Shown: positions 6,894 to 13,320 of the stretch, piece by piece
Layout of the letters: every line of letters starts with the position of its first letter
Position numbering within the stretch: the first letter of the stretch is position 1
Source of the DNA: Candidatus Pacearchaeota archaeon
Lineage (GTDB): Archaea; Nanoarchaeota; Nanoarchaeia; Pacearchaeales; GW2011-AR1
Length of the DNA: 13,834 nt
Direction: 5' to 3'
Assembly (NCBI GenBank): GCA_002690445.1
Contig: NZER01000074.1
Coordinates: forward strand, 1-13,834
Translations under genes and position numbers: made by a program
Notes under the pieces: model-generated
The model's input: the letters and a program-made list of their open reading frames with translations, nothing else
The model's database searches: none
Told to the model about the DNA's origin: nothing

Positions 6894-8831
6894 TTATTTA
6901 GGCTTTTCTTTTTTTTCTTTCTCTGCCGGTTTTTTAGCCTCTATTGACCGGTTAGCTAAATCATTTTTTGATAACTCTCTGTCAGCCTCGTCTCTTTGTT
7001 TTTTTATTTCTTCAGCAACTACCATTTGAGGATTTAATTCTATTCCAGCTTTTGCCGCTAATTGTACTTTTCCGTCTGGAGTAAGGTCCTCATATTTAAT
7101 ACTTAGTTTCGGTGGATCCTCCTCTGGTTGCGGTGCAATTTGTTCTAGTTCTTCCGAAGGAATACCAACAGCGTGCGGTGCGTTTAAATCATAGATAACT
7201 CGGTTCTTTGCTTTCTCTGCTGGTGATTCATATCCAGCAATTTCAAAGTAATCAGTTGGTGAAAGTAATCCCTTTTCAAAGTCACCTTGCGCTTGTTCGT
7301 ATTTAAATTGTCTATCTTCCGGAAGTGTTTTACCACTTAGAATTCTTATCTCTGAACCATCTTCAAAATCATCCTGTATCAATGTAAGAATTTCTATCGC
7401 CGCCGCTTTTCCAAGAGACTTAGCATAATGATGTTCTGTGTAATTAACTTTTGCTAATTGATAGAACCAGTTAAATAATTCAGAGTTTACATAATCTATA
7501 ACTTGTACAAGTTCATTAAGTCGCAAAAATGATTGGTCAATAAGTGCCAATCTTCCACCACGCGTTTCTTGTCCTTCTCGGATTCCTTTGAAAGCGGAAC
7601 TCGCCGCCATAATATCATCAATTTCTTTTCGTGAGTCTTGCATATTTTCCACAACAAATCCTGGAAGCGCGGGACCAGTCTCACGCTGCACACCAGCAAC
7701 TGCACCCTTACCCCAAATAATCCCCTCAGTTTCAAACCGCATACGTTGTGCATCAGCTTTATCCATGACAGAACTATCAACTTTGATAATTCCATTAACA
7801 AGTTTAGCATTAGCGGTAATGTCTCTTTTTGTTTCATCAATATTTTCTTGTAACGGCGCAGACTGTGTAATCATATCTGTCTGACCAACAGGAGACTTCT
7901 CATTATTAAAAATAGTTGCAAAAATATACGGCTTACGCGGATGATCAAAATGATTAAACATGTGCGCAGAATATGTAACAGTTTCCTCGGCACCTTCTAA
8001 TGGTTTCATTGTACGTTCTCTTTGAGAAGCTTTTGCTCCCTGTAAAATATTTCTTCGCTCCTCTCCTTCTGCTTCTTCAAGTTGTGCTTCTTCCTCGCCA
8101 GTAATTAAAATTCCATCCCAATCCCAATAAGGATTTCGGATTTTTTTCAAGATAATATTTTCATATTTAAAAATCACATAATCAGAAACCCACGCTTCTT
8201 GATATTTTATTTCTGGGTTCTGAATAGAAACTTCTGCTTCATCTGTCAGCCCCGACTTCGCCATAACTTCTTTACTTTTATCTGGGAACCTTCGCATCAC
8301 CGCAGCAAGATTATCTTTTATATCCTCAATAGCAAATTCTGATTCTTCTTCGTTCGTTGCAGTTTTCGCAAAACGAACATCTTTAGGATTAATCGTGCGC
8401 ACGTCAAAATCATTTATCTTCGCGTTCCAAAAAGGTTTAAGCACTAACAAACGCCCGAAATATAAATTGCGTAAACCTTTACGAATAGTTTCTTTAACAT
8501 TACGTCTATCATATTTAATCTGAAAATATTTTTCCTGTTTGACAGAGAGAGCTTTTGCTGTCGGCGTCTCACGGCCAGAAAGGATGAGAGGCTTAGGAGG
8601 GTTAGAAATAAGACTGTTTATAACAGTCTCCTGATTTACAAAAATCCGGTTAGCCCGGACCTTACTTTTCTTGACCGGCAACTTAGCAAGATAGTCCGGT
8701 TCATTTTTATAAATTTTTAAGTTAGCGTTATAGGTTTTATCAATGGTGTCCCAAACAGTTTCAGATGATTTATATCTGTTATCAATTAATTTACAGAGTT
8801 GTTGGTCAGTTAGTTCGGAGATCTTTTTCAT
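6894..8831 (-). CDS. Portal protein
   Basis: 645 residues from ATG at 8831. The frame continues to a GTG at 8849 (adding MCYYVQ), but MKKISELTDQQL is a more natural start and neither has an SD. An N-terminal helical region is followed by VRANRIFVNQETVINSLISN (about 58-77) with 'PP' after it, FGRLLVLKPFWN (about 125-136) and RTINPKDVRF (about 145-154), all typical of portal proteins. SPVGQTDMITQSAPLQENID (about 313-332), followed by ETKRDI, and the later QETRGGRLALIDQSFLRLNEL (about 421-441) fit the stem/crown region. The C-terminus is Lys/Glu-rich and disordered. The length suits a P22-type or similar dodecameric portal. Immediate neighbours are the large terminase (41 bases upstream) and scaffold. 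It forms the DNA channel at one capsid vertex and docks the terminase. Confidence 0.9.
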   Translation of the reverse strand: MKKISELTDQQLCKLIDNRYKSSETVWDTIDKTYNANLKIYKNEPDYLAKLPVKKSKVRANRIFVNQETVINSLISNPPKPLILSGRETPTAKALSVKQEKYFQIKYDRRNVKETIRKGLRNLYFGRLLVLKPFWNAKINDFDVRTINPKDVRFAKTATNEEESEFAIEDIKDNLAAVMRRFPDKSKEVMAKSGLTDEAEVSIQNPEIKYQEAWVSDYVIFKYENIILKKIRNPYWDWDGILITGEEEAQLEEAEGEERRNILQGAKASQRERTMKPLEGAEETVTYSAHMFNHFDHPRKPYIFATIFNNEKSPVGQTDMITQSAPLQENIDETKRDITANAKLVNGIIKVDSSVMDKADAQRMRFETEGIIWGKGAVAGVQRETGPALPGFVVENMQDSRKEIDDIMAASSAFKGIREGQETRGGRLALIDQSFLRLNELVQVIDYVNSELFNWFYQLAKVNYTEHHYAKSLGKAAAIEILTLIQDDFEDGSEIRILSGKTLPEDRQFKYEQAQGDFEKGLLSPTDYFEIAGYESPAEKAKNRVIYDLNAPHAVGIPSEELEQIAPQPEEDPPKLSIKYEDLTPDGKVQLAAKAGIELNPQMVVAEEIKKQRDEADRELSKNDLANRSIEAKKPAEKEKKEKPK

Positions 8832-8872
8832 CTGTACATAATAACACACATTTAGTAGAGATGTGCAAGTGT

Positions 8873-10483
8873 TTACTGTTCATAACTATCAGGATGCGGC
8901 CAATCATTATTTTCTGCAAGTATTTCTCCCAAATCCCCCATAACATTATCGTTCCCAATCAGAATTTTTGAGTCAGTACCGCGTAAAGCTTCCGGCATAT
9001 ATTTCCCAATCCCATAGCCTCCCAGTGTCGCGAGATAATAATATAAAGTTGCAAATACATAGTGGTCTTCACCGGTAGTACTGTCCCATTCATAGCTCTC
9101 AATGCCCATATTATCAACAACTTTGATACGGCGCAGAGTTTCCCAGTGCTTTAAATAGTTCTTAATCTCCGAATCAGAGCTTAAACCAAACAATATACGA
9201 GCGTTTAGTATTTCATCAATTAATTGGTCTAAAATTCTATTCCGGTTACTGTACACTATACCAGATTTATCATTTTCACCCCACCAAACAATGGTTTTAG
9301 GGTTATTTTTATTCTGTTGAAAGTATGACATCAGCGCATCCCTATAGTTTTCAACGTAATATTTAGACATAGTGTTATCCGGCATAGCGTCAATGACCAA
9401 CTTTGGCTTATAATGCTTCATCATTTCATCAAGGTCAGCCCATTGTGAAAAACGCCCTATTTTAGTCGGTCCCTCCTCACTGCCAAGTACATAATGCTTG
9501 ATATTTCCTACATCTACCCCTAAAAACCAACTACCAGTCTCTAAATTACGAGGTGTCCAATTATCAAGAATAGTGCTTCTTGTAACCTTAATACCCCCCG
9601 GAGTATAAGGCTCTCCCAGCACGAAGTTATAAAAATACTCTTGATCGCCCTCACTATCAGAGATGATTTCAGCGGCAGTTATCCACGGTGCCATGAGTAA
9701 GGATATATGGTATCCGGAGATTTTAGCATCTGGATTTTGCGCTACCCACCTACCAATACGCCTATCAGATTTATATAATTTCTTGCCACAATCCGGGAAT
9801 ATGCACTGAAATTCCTTTTTTTTCATATTAATACTCTCCGGCCAAGTCATTATTTGCTCCTCTTTACAACTATGACAAGTTATGGTCCACTCCTTTTTAT
9901 CAGATTTATGCCAGTTAATATCAATAGCGTCTTTCTCTGTCGTGGGGTTAGAAAAAAGCCACCGGCCCTTAAACTCGGAAGCTTTAATACGAGACTTCAT
10001 AGTATCAATAACCGATTGGTCAGACCTAGACGCCTCGTCGTGTATAAGCAAATCAGCCGTGGTCATAATCGCCGCCGTCTTAGAAACGGTCCCCTTGAAG
10101 AACATAAACCTAGAGTTGAACTCTTTACGCTCAATATTATCTGAATCTATCCCTTGAAACACTTGCGAGTTCTGAGCCAATATTTTATTAGTTTTAGATG
10201 AAACGAACTCACTAACATCAGAATCAGTCGGAAACGTGTACATAATGTTCCAACCGAACTTAATAACAGCAAACAACGCCTTTAAGTTAAAAGTCACAGA
10301 ACCCCCAATCTGCGCGCATTTCTTAATCACAATTTCTTGTGACCAATCAGTAAGAATATCAACTAAAAATAAATGATCAGAAAAATCCAACATTTCCCCT
10401 TTCTCGGAAATAATTTGATTTTCAAATATCCACGCTAATATGGATAAATCTTCTGGTTTAATTTTCGGTATTTTATCTGGCAT
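8873..10483 (-). CDS. terL: Terminase large subunit (ATPase/nuclease), GpA-like
   Basis: 536 residues. The N-terminal ATPase has a deviant Walker A (KKCAQIGGSVT, about 54-64), Walker B LLIHDEASRSD (about 145-155; acidic pair D149/E150) and coupling motif SNPT (about 178-181). Between ATPase and nuclease is a zinc ribbon, C203-x2-C206 and C227-x4-C232, typical of lambda gpA-like terminases. The nuclease domain shows GVDVG (D324), KLVIDAMPD (D365/D369) and GEDHYVFA (D473), consistent with a metal-dependent RNase H-like active site. It should hydrolyse ATP to translocate DNA into the prohead through the portal and cut the concatemer. Start ATG at 10483 lies 2 bases downstream (on the transcript) of one arm of a perfect 21-bp inverted repeat. 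Fine assignment to GpA rather than another terminase family is by motif only. Confidence 0.9.
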   Translation of the reverse strand: MPDKIPKIKPEDLSILAWIFENQIISEKGEMLDFSDHLFLVDILTDWSQEIVIKKCAQIGGSVTFNLKALFAVIKFGWNIMYTFPTDSDVSEFVSSKTNKILAQNSQVFQGIDSDNIERKEFNSRFMFFKGTVSKTAAIMTTADLLIHDEASRSDQSVIDTMKSRIKASEFKGRWLFSNPTTEKDAIDINWHKSDKKEWTITCHSCKEEQIMTWPESINMKKKEFQCIFPDCGKKLYKSDRRIGRWVAQNPDAKISGYHISLLMAPWITAAEIISDSEGDQEYFYNFVLGEPYTPGGIKVTRSTILDNWTPRNLETGSWFLGVDVGNIKHYVLGSEEGPTKIGRFSQWADLDEMMKHYKPKLVIDAMPDNTMSKYYVENYRDALMSYFQQNKNNPKTIVWWGENDKSGIVYSNRNRILDQLIDEILNARILFGLSSDSEIKNYLKHWETLRRIKVVDNMGIESYEWDSTTGEDHYVFATLYYYLATLGGYGIGKYMPEALRGTDSKILIGNDNVMGDLGEILAENNDWPHPDSYEQ

Positions 10484-10485
10484 AA

Positions 10486-10506
10486 TTCTTTAAAATCTGG
10501 GAGTCT
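10486..10506. repeat. Inverted repeat arm, right of terL start
   Basis: A 21-base sequence beginning TTCTTTAAAATC and ending GGGAGTCT is an exact reverse complement of 11017-11037. With a 3-base gap, pairing extends by five further bases (10510-10514 with 11012-11016). The arms enclose the gene at 10521-11000. A perfect 21-base match is very unlikely by chance in 14 kb. Confidence 0.9.
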
Positions 10507-10520
10507 GACTAATAATTATT

Positions 10521-11000
10521 CTACAAGTAGAACTCTTTTATTGTCCCATTTCCACGAACAATATGATAAGTTCCAGATGTCGCGTCACAGAATCCTGTAG
10601 TAATTGCTGTCCCAGTAAAGTTTGTAGCGGTACTGTTACTTAGATACATGGTCCCAGCCCCAGCTGTAGTTAAGGTATAAGAGTTACCAATGTATGGCTT
10701 CCCTTTTTTCGCTCCATTGAGACCATCCGCTAACCGCTTTAGCTTTTCAAGGTCAAAGTCCGGCGCTTTCTTAGTTTGAGCATGGCGTTGTTTAATTTTC
10801 TCCAACTTTCCATCTTTAAGGTCTGCCATGTCTAATTTAAGTAATCGTAGAGATTCTTCAGCTTGTGCTTTCTCCTCTGTTTTTGTTTGAATCGCTTGGA
10901 GTATAGATTTCATTACTTCTTTAATTTCATCTACCTTACTCTCCATTAATTCCTTTTCAGCTTCCTTAAAAGCTTCTTTATTTAAGTCTTTTTTTGTCAT
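10521..11000 (-). CDS. Coiled-coil/beta chimeric protein between two inverted repeat arms
   Basis: 159 residues in two unlike parts. Residues 1-75 are a charged helix (KEAEKELMESKVDEIKEVMK, then EESLRLLKLDMADLKDGKLEK), a pattern seen in small phage proteins that end in 'LKLDL-DLK-G-L--I--R'. Residues about 101-159 are Gly/Thr/Ser-rich beta, ending GTYHIVRGNGTIKEFYL; a 'GTVKEFYL'-type ending recurs in phage structural proteins. The helix-plus-beta build suggests a trimeric or multimeric virion protein, but the function is unknown. The stop-to-start neighbourhood is odd: the gene is flanked by a perfect 21-bp inverted repeat, one arm directly after the upstream stop codon and the other 2 bases before the terL ATG. 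Start ATG at 11000, only a weak AAGATG upstream. Confidence 0.75.
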   Translation of the reverse strand: MTKKDLNKEAFKEAEKELMESKVDEIKEVMKSILQAIQTKTEEKAQAEESLRLLKLDMADLKDGKLEKIKQRHAQTKKAPDFDLEKLKRLADGLNGAKKGKPYIGNSYTLTTAGAGTMYLSNSTATNFTGTAITTGFCDATSGTYHIVRGNGTIKEFYL

Positions 11001-11016
11001 ATCATCTTAGATATTA

Positions 11017-11037
11017 AGACTCCCAGATTTTAAAGAA
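11017..11037. repeat. Inverted repeat arm, upstream of the cassette gene
   Basis: The exact partner (reverse complement) of 10486-10506. It begins AGACTCCCAG on the plus strand. On the transcript it begins at the base right after the TAG of the 11038-11478 gene. In RNA the two arms could pair and loop out the gene between them; as DNA they could be recombination ends. Confidence 0.9.
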
Positions 11038-11478
11038 CTATTTTTTTTCTGTCTGCTTCTTCATCAACTCCTTATATTGCAAAGGATAAAGTAATTTAAA
11101 TCGCGGATCATCCGGAGTGAGAAAAGCATCTTTCATCTCATACCTGTGCCGTTGTATCATTTCCGAGAAGTCGTAGAACGGGTCCGTATCCTTGTCAGTG
11201 ATTCTTCGCACCATTTTATGACCTTTAGGGCAGTAACCAACAAACCATGCTGTCGGCAATTTCTCACGAACAGTACAAACCTGTCTATACCCAGTACCAG
11301 AACAGTCGCGCTTACAAGTATTGCACCAAAAATCAGTAGTACAGTACCGCGGAGCAGTAAATATAGCTTCCACACGTTCTCGGAAAGGACGCTCCAATTC
11401 AGCTTTGATTGCCCTCTCCGCTTCCGCTCGGTCATATCTATCTTTTAACCTTTGGATTAGACTCTTTCGTTTGCTCAT
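11038..11478 (-). CDS. Zinc-ribbon-like protein of the packaging operon, function unknown
   Basis: 146 residues. The N-terminus is basic and helical (KRKSLIQRLKDRYDRAEAER). Six cysteines are clustered: C46, C52, C55, C59, C68, C83, plus CPKGH (83-87). 'WCNTCKRDCSGTGY' and 'YCPKGH--VRRITDKDTDPFYDFS' are conserved-looking features of a small protein often seen beside large terminases in uncultivated phages, probably with a zinc-bound ribbon. RRITDKDTDPFY is followed by a helical part and TPDDPRFKLLYPLQYKEL. The function is not known to me; a DNA-binding or terminase-accessory role is inferred. It overlaps the co-chaperonin gene by 41 bases; start ATG at 11478 is the only early Met. Confidence 0.75.
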   Translation of the reverse strand: MSKRKSLIQRLKDRYDRAEAERAIKAELERPFRERVEAIFTAPRYCTTDFWCNTCKRDCSGTGYRQVCTVREKLPTAWFVGYCPKGHKMVRRITDKDTDPFYDFSEMIQRHRYEMKDAFLTPDDPRFKLLYPLQYKELMKKQTEKK

Positions 11479-11734
11479 ATGTTGCGATAATTAAGTCCTC
11501 ACTAACAAGTAACAATTTCTCTCCATCTACAATCACTTCATCCACCCCATATGGCGCGAATACTACATTACTTTCACCTCTTATAAATGATTGCTCCACT
11601 TTTGGCCCAACCTTTAATACTTCCGCCCTCAACACAGATGTTCCTTGTGTTGGTGGTGCCTTTTCCCCTTTCTTTGGTTTTTTTACAACTTCCGGTATTA
11701 CACGAACAAGAAGTCTGTTTTTTGTTGGATTCAT
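11438..11734 (-). CDS. GroES-like co-chaperonin (Cpn10)
   Basis: 98 residues, the usual size for Cpn10. Recognisable elements in order: strand NRLLVRVIPEVV (6-17), a loop (KKPKKGEKAPPTQG, 18-31), VLRAEVLKVGPKV (34-46, the 'G-V-AVG' strand), NVVFAPYGVDEVIVDGEKLL (56-75, 'V-F--Y-G-E---DG---L') and LVSEDLIIATYE (76-87, the 'ED-LA' end). The mobile loop lacks the canonical GG-I/V/M-L/LP tripeptide and is Lys/Pro-rich instead, so pairing with the host GroEL may be altered. Phage Cpn10s (T4 gp31 being the classic case) help fold the major capsid protein with host GroEL. A ring-forming role without GroEL is possible. Starts with an ATG overlapping the previous stop by 4 bases. Confidence 0.85.
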   Translation of the reverse strand: MNPTKNRLLVRVIPEVVKKPKKGEKAPPTQGTSVLRAEVLKVGPKVEQSFIRGESNVVFAPYGVDEVIVDGEKLLLVSEDLIIATYEQTKESNPKVKR

Positions 11735-11934
11735 ATATCACTTTTTTTAACAAATAATTTATCTATTTGAACACCACGATCACAATCACAAAGATCTACT
11801 TGAATAGTTGGTTTCTTTTCAAAACCCTCACTACTAAAATCATCAGCCCCAGATAAACCGCGCTGTTGCGTAGAATAACCTTTGCCGTAGCATTTCTTAC
11901 AGTTTCCTTTTTCATCTTTCATTGTTATTGTCAT
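11731..11934 (-). CDS. Small Cys-motif protein with a DnaJ-zinc-finger-like repeat
   Basis: 67 residues. CKKCYGKGY (12-20) is the CxxCxGxG unit of DnaJ-type zinc fingers, and a second pair, C49-D-C51 in VDLCDCDRG, could complete one zinc site. The J domain and the other DnaJ repeats are absent, so it is not a full DnaJ. It is followed by the GroES-like gene with a 4-base overlap and begins with an ATGA overlap to the previous gene, so the trio is co-translated. It has the only clear SD-like sequence of the operon (AGGA, 8 bases before the ATG). Possible roles are zinc-dependent protein binding or nucleic-acid binding; both are guesses. Confidence 0.7.
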   Translation of the reverse strand: MTITMKDEKGNCKKCYGKGYSTQQRGLSGADDFSSEGFEKKPTIQVDLCDCDRGVQIDKLFVKKSDI

Positions 11935-12113
11935 GTTCGTTTTCCTAAATTTTTAACTTTCTTGTAAAAACCTTTCCACCCTTTATTTTCCAAGCGATCA
12001 TATTCCTCATATTCCATTTCATCCATGTCGGGTAAGAAAACACCCTTACCGTCACCAATCGGCTCAATATTTCCATTTTCAATGAGGCCTTTAAGCTTCT
12101 CCAGATCCTCCAT
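11931..12113 (-). CDS. Small acidic protein, function unknown
   Basis: The frame is open from 12200, giving 89 residues, but that start would overlap the terminase small subunit by 110 bases. The ATG at 12113 gives 60 residues (MEDLEKLKGLIENGNIEPIG...) with a 23-base overlap and is preferred. The protein has an acidic centre (PDMDEMEYEEYDRLENKG) and a basic end (KKVKNLGKRT). No motif is recognised. It ends in the ATGA overlap with the Cys-motif gene. Intermediate starts at 12167 and 12200 cannot be excluded. Treat as a hypothetical protein of the operon. Confidence 0.6.
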   Translation of the reverse strand: MEDLEKLKGLIENGNIEPIGDGKGVFLPDMDEMEYEEYDRLENKGWKGFYKKVKNLGKRT

Positions 12114-12768
12114 TTTCAGATTGCTCGCTATCTTCTGTAAATTCTGCGTCTCGGATTGATTCTTCATCAAGCTCTTTTTGATTTTTTTTAGCAATTTCAT
12201 TTACCAATGATTTTTTAAGTCCTTCCTCAAACTCCTTCATCTGAGCGCGGACCTCTGGCTTATAAAACAGATTGTACATAACAGTCTGCGGAGCCTCTTT
12301 CTCTTGCTCCTTATACGACCCGCGTAACTTGTACGCCATCTCCAAACCCTTTGTGACCGCCGCAGTATTTGGCCCCTCATCAACTTCCGTTACGGCTCCA
12401 AATTCATCCGTTTCACGGCGCACGTCACGTTTATCCAGTAACTCCTTATGCCGTGTGGCCAAATGCTCCTCCGGCATTTTCTGATCCATCAATGCTTGCC
12501 AAGATTTACTCTTAGTAATCGTGCTAACGTGGTTCGCGGTACTCTCTGAAAAGGCACGCGTTTTACGGATAGCTTTACTAAGATTACGAAAGCCGTTCTC
12601 CTCATAATGTTTGAAGATTAATCGGTGGGATGGCAAAATCTTAGTCTTTTTCTTACTCCCTTTGACACGTTTAGCCGGAAAATTTACAGGTTTTTCGGAC
12701 GTCAAAGAAAAACCGCTAACAGATTCGTCTGATGACTTATTTTGTTTTAGCGGTATCTTTTTTGACAT
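12091..12768 (-). CDS. terS: Terminase small subunit (probable)
   Basis: 225 residues. A basic, Lys/Ser-rich leader (1-45) precedes ILPSHRLIFKHYEENGFRNL (about 44-63) and SKAIRKTRAFSESTANHVST (about 64-83), which reads as a helix-turn-helix: this fits the DNA-recognition domain of small terminases. SKSWQALMDQKMPEEHLATRHKELLDKRD (about 87-115) and AAVTKGLEMAYKLRGSYKEQ (about 136-155) match the conserved 'P---L---H-ELL' and 'AL--AYKL-G-Y' motifs of the family. The C-terminus is acidic (ESIRDAEFTEDSEQSENGGS), as expected for the segment that contacts the large subunit. It should bind pac or cos DNA and start packaging with TerL. The start ATG at 12768 lies 32 bases inside the preceding gene. Confidence 0.78.
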   Translation of the reverse strand: MSKKIPLKQNKSSDESVSGFSLTSEKPVNFPAKRVKGSKKKTKILPSHRLIFKHYEENGFRNLSKAIRKTRAFSESTANHVSTITKSKSWQALMDQKMPEEHLATRHKELLDKRDVRRETDEFGAVTEVDEGPNTAAVTKGLEMAYKLRGSYKEQEKEAPQTVMYNLFYKPEVRAQMKEFEEGLKKSLVNEIAKKNQKELDEESIRDAEFTEDSEQSENGGSGEA

Positions 12769-12952
12769 TTTCTGATTTAGTAACAGAAGAATCTTCGGTT
12801 TTTACGTCTGCTCTAGGAACTAACACCACTTTAGACTTGATAAGACCTTTATCTATAAAGACCTCTGAGCCAAGATTAAAGTTACTCTCATTCTGAAGCG
12901 CGGTTATTTTTTTATTAAACGCTTCCACTTCTTTTGGATCTATATTCTCCAT
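12737..12952 (-). CDS. Small first gene of the leftward operon, unknown
   Basis: 71 residues from ATG at 12952, beginning MENIDPKEVEAFNKKITALQ. The pattern '(E/D)---F--KI-ALQ-E-NF-L---VFID-G-I-SKVVLV' suggests a small alpha/beta protein similar to short phage proteins of unknown role near terminase genes. The C-terminus is Lys/Thr/Ser-rich and polar. It overlaps the terminase small subunit by 32 bases. It is the first gene after the long A/T-rich leader, so its mRNA leader starts at or after the candidate promoter to the right. No SD is seen. Confidence 0.6.
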   Translation of the reverse strand: MENIDPKEVEAFNKKITALQNESNFNLGSEVFIDKGLIKSKVVLVPRADVKTEDSSVTKSENVKKDTAKTK

Positions 12953-13014
12953 ATGTTTTCTGATTATCTTTTATATAAAAATAAAAAATAAAAAAAATAT
13001 TAATTAATAATAAG
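12953..13014. other. A/T-rich leader of the structural operon
   Basis: Nearly all A and T (runs such as TAAAAATAAAAAATAAAAAAAATATTAATTAATAA in pieces). It holds no ORF. Several TATAAT-like -10 sequences can be drawn on the minus strand (for example TATTAT at 13002-13010) but no convincing -35 goes with them. Confidence 0.4.
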
Positions 13015-13073
13015 TATGTAAGTGATGAAAGTACATAATGGGGTACCCCCAACTGTTCCAATCTGGAGCAGTT
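13015..13073. promoter_or_regulatory. Cluster of symmetric sites: inverted repeat, palindrome, hairpin
   Basis: Three symmetric elements follow one another: TATGTA (13015-13020) and TACATA (13032-13037) separated by 11 bases; the 10-bp palindrome GGGGTACCCC (13040-13049); and the hairpin AACTGTTCCA-ATC-TGGAGCAGTT (13051-13073), a 10-bp stem with one G-T wobble. They lie in the leader between the candidate leftward promoter and the first gene. Operators or RNA structures that control the operon are plausible but inferred. Confidence 0.5.
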
Positions 13074-13123
13074 CACTTTTCGCGGTGCGCGGAGGGTCGG
13101 CTAGGGATGTATTCTTTGTCAGG

Positions 13124-13163
13124 AAAAAGGGGGGCTTGTGATGTGTGCCCCGTCCTTTTTTTT
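13124..13163. terminator. Possible bidirectional intrinsic terminator
   Basis: AAAAAGGGGGGC (13124-13135) pairs with GCCCC(GT)CCTTTTT (13147-13160; GT at 13152-13153 is bulged), 11-base loop. A/U base pairs lie at the foot and a U-run (to 13163) follows on the plus strand; on the minus strand the product ends in five Us. This is an A-tract/GC-hairpin/T-tract layout. It sits in the leader of the leftward operon, downstream of the leftward promoter at 13244-13273. Confidence 0.55.
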
Positions 13164-13177
13164 CGGACACCGCACCG

Positions 13178-13191
13178 CGCTCCGCGCTCCG
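13178..13191. repeat. Short tandem repeat CGCTCCG x2
   Basis: CGCTCCG occurs twice in tandem and is followed by a further CG. It belongs to the GC/CGCG-rich part of the intergenic region (13080-13560), which stands out against the A/T-rich flanks. The two copies of ACGCGTC at 13224-13237 (tandem, 7-bp unit) are a second example. Confidence 0.5.
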
Positions 13192-13243
13192 CGTGCCGTG
13201 GGTATGGTTTTCAATTTAAGCCCACGCGTCACGCGTCCCTCTC

Positions 13244-13273
13244 ATTGTATCATGGTTGATAGTATTGTTACAA
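13244..13273 (-). promoter_or_regulatory. Candidate leftward sigma70-type promoter with extended -10
   Basis: On the minus strand TTGTAA (13273-13268) and TACAAT (13249-13244) are separated by 18 bases, and TGA lies directly before the -10, giving an extended -10 (TGA-TACAAT). The -35 matches consensus in 4 of 6 and the -10 in 5 of 6. It would start transcription near 13237, giving a leader of about 285 bases to the first gene at 12952 that includes the hairpin at 13124-13163. Confidence 0.5.
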
Positions 13274-13320
13274 GACACGCGCAACAATCGCATAACAAAG
13301 CATGGCTAGTGGAGATTAAA

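Noticed and set aside
7496..7840. A second minus-strand frame inside the portal gene (114 codons)
   Set aside because: It is fully inside the portal coding region in another frame, with basic, Cys/Leu-rich content and no start context. The portal frame has the expected motifs.
8831..8872. Possible internal promoter before the portal gene (TTGCAC and TATTAT on the minus strand)
   Set aside because: The spacing is 19 bases and the -35 is weak (4 of 6). The portal gene is better explained by read-through of the operon.
11157..11435. Minus-strand frame of 92 codons within the Cys-rich gene
   Set aside because: It overlaps the conserved zinc-type protein entirely and shows no motif of its own.
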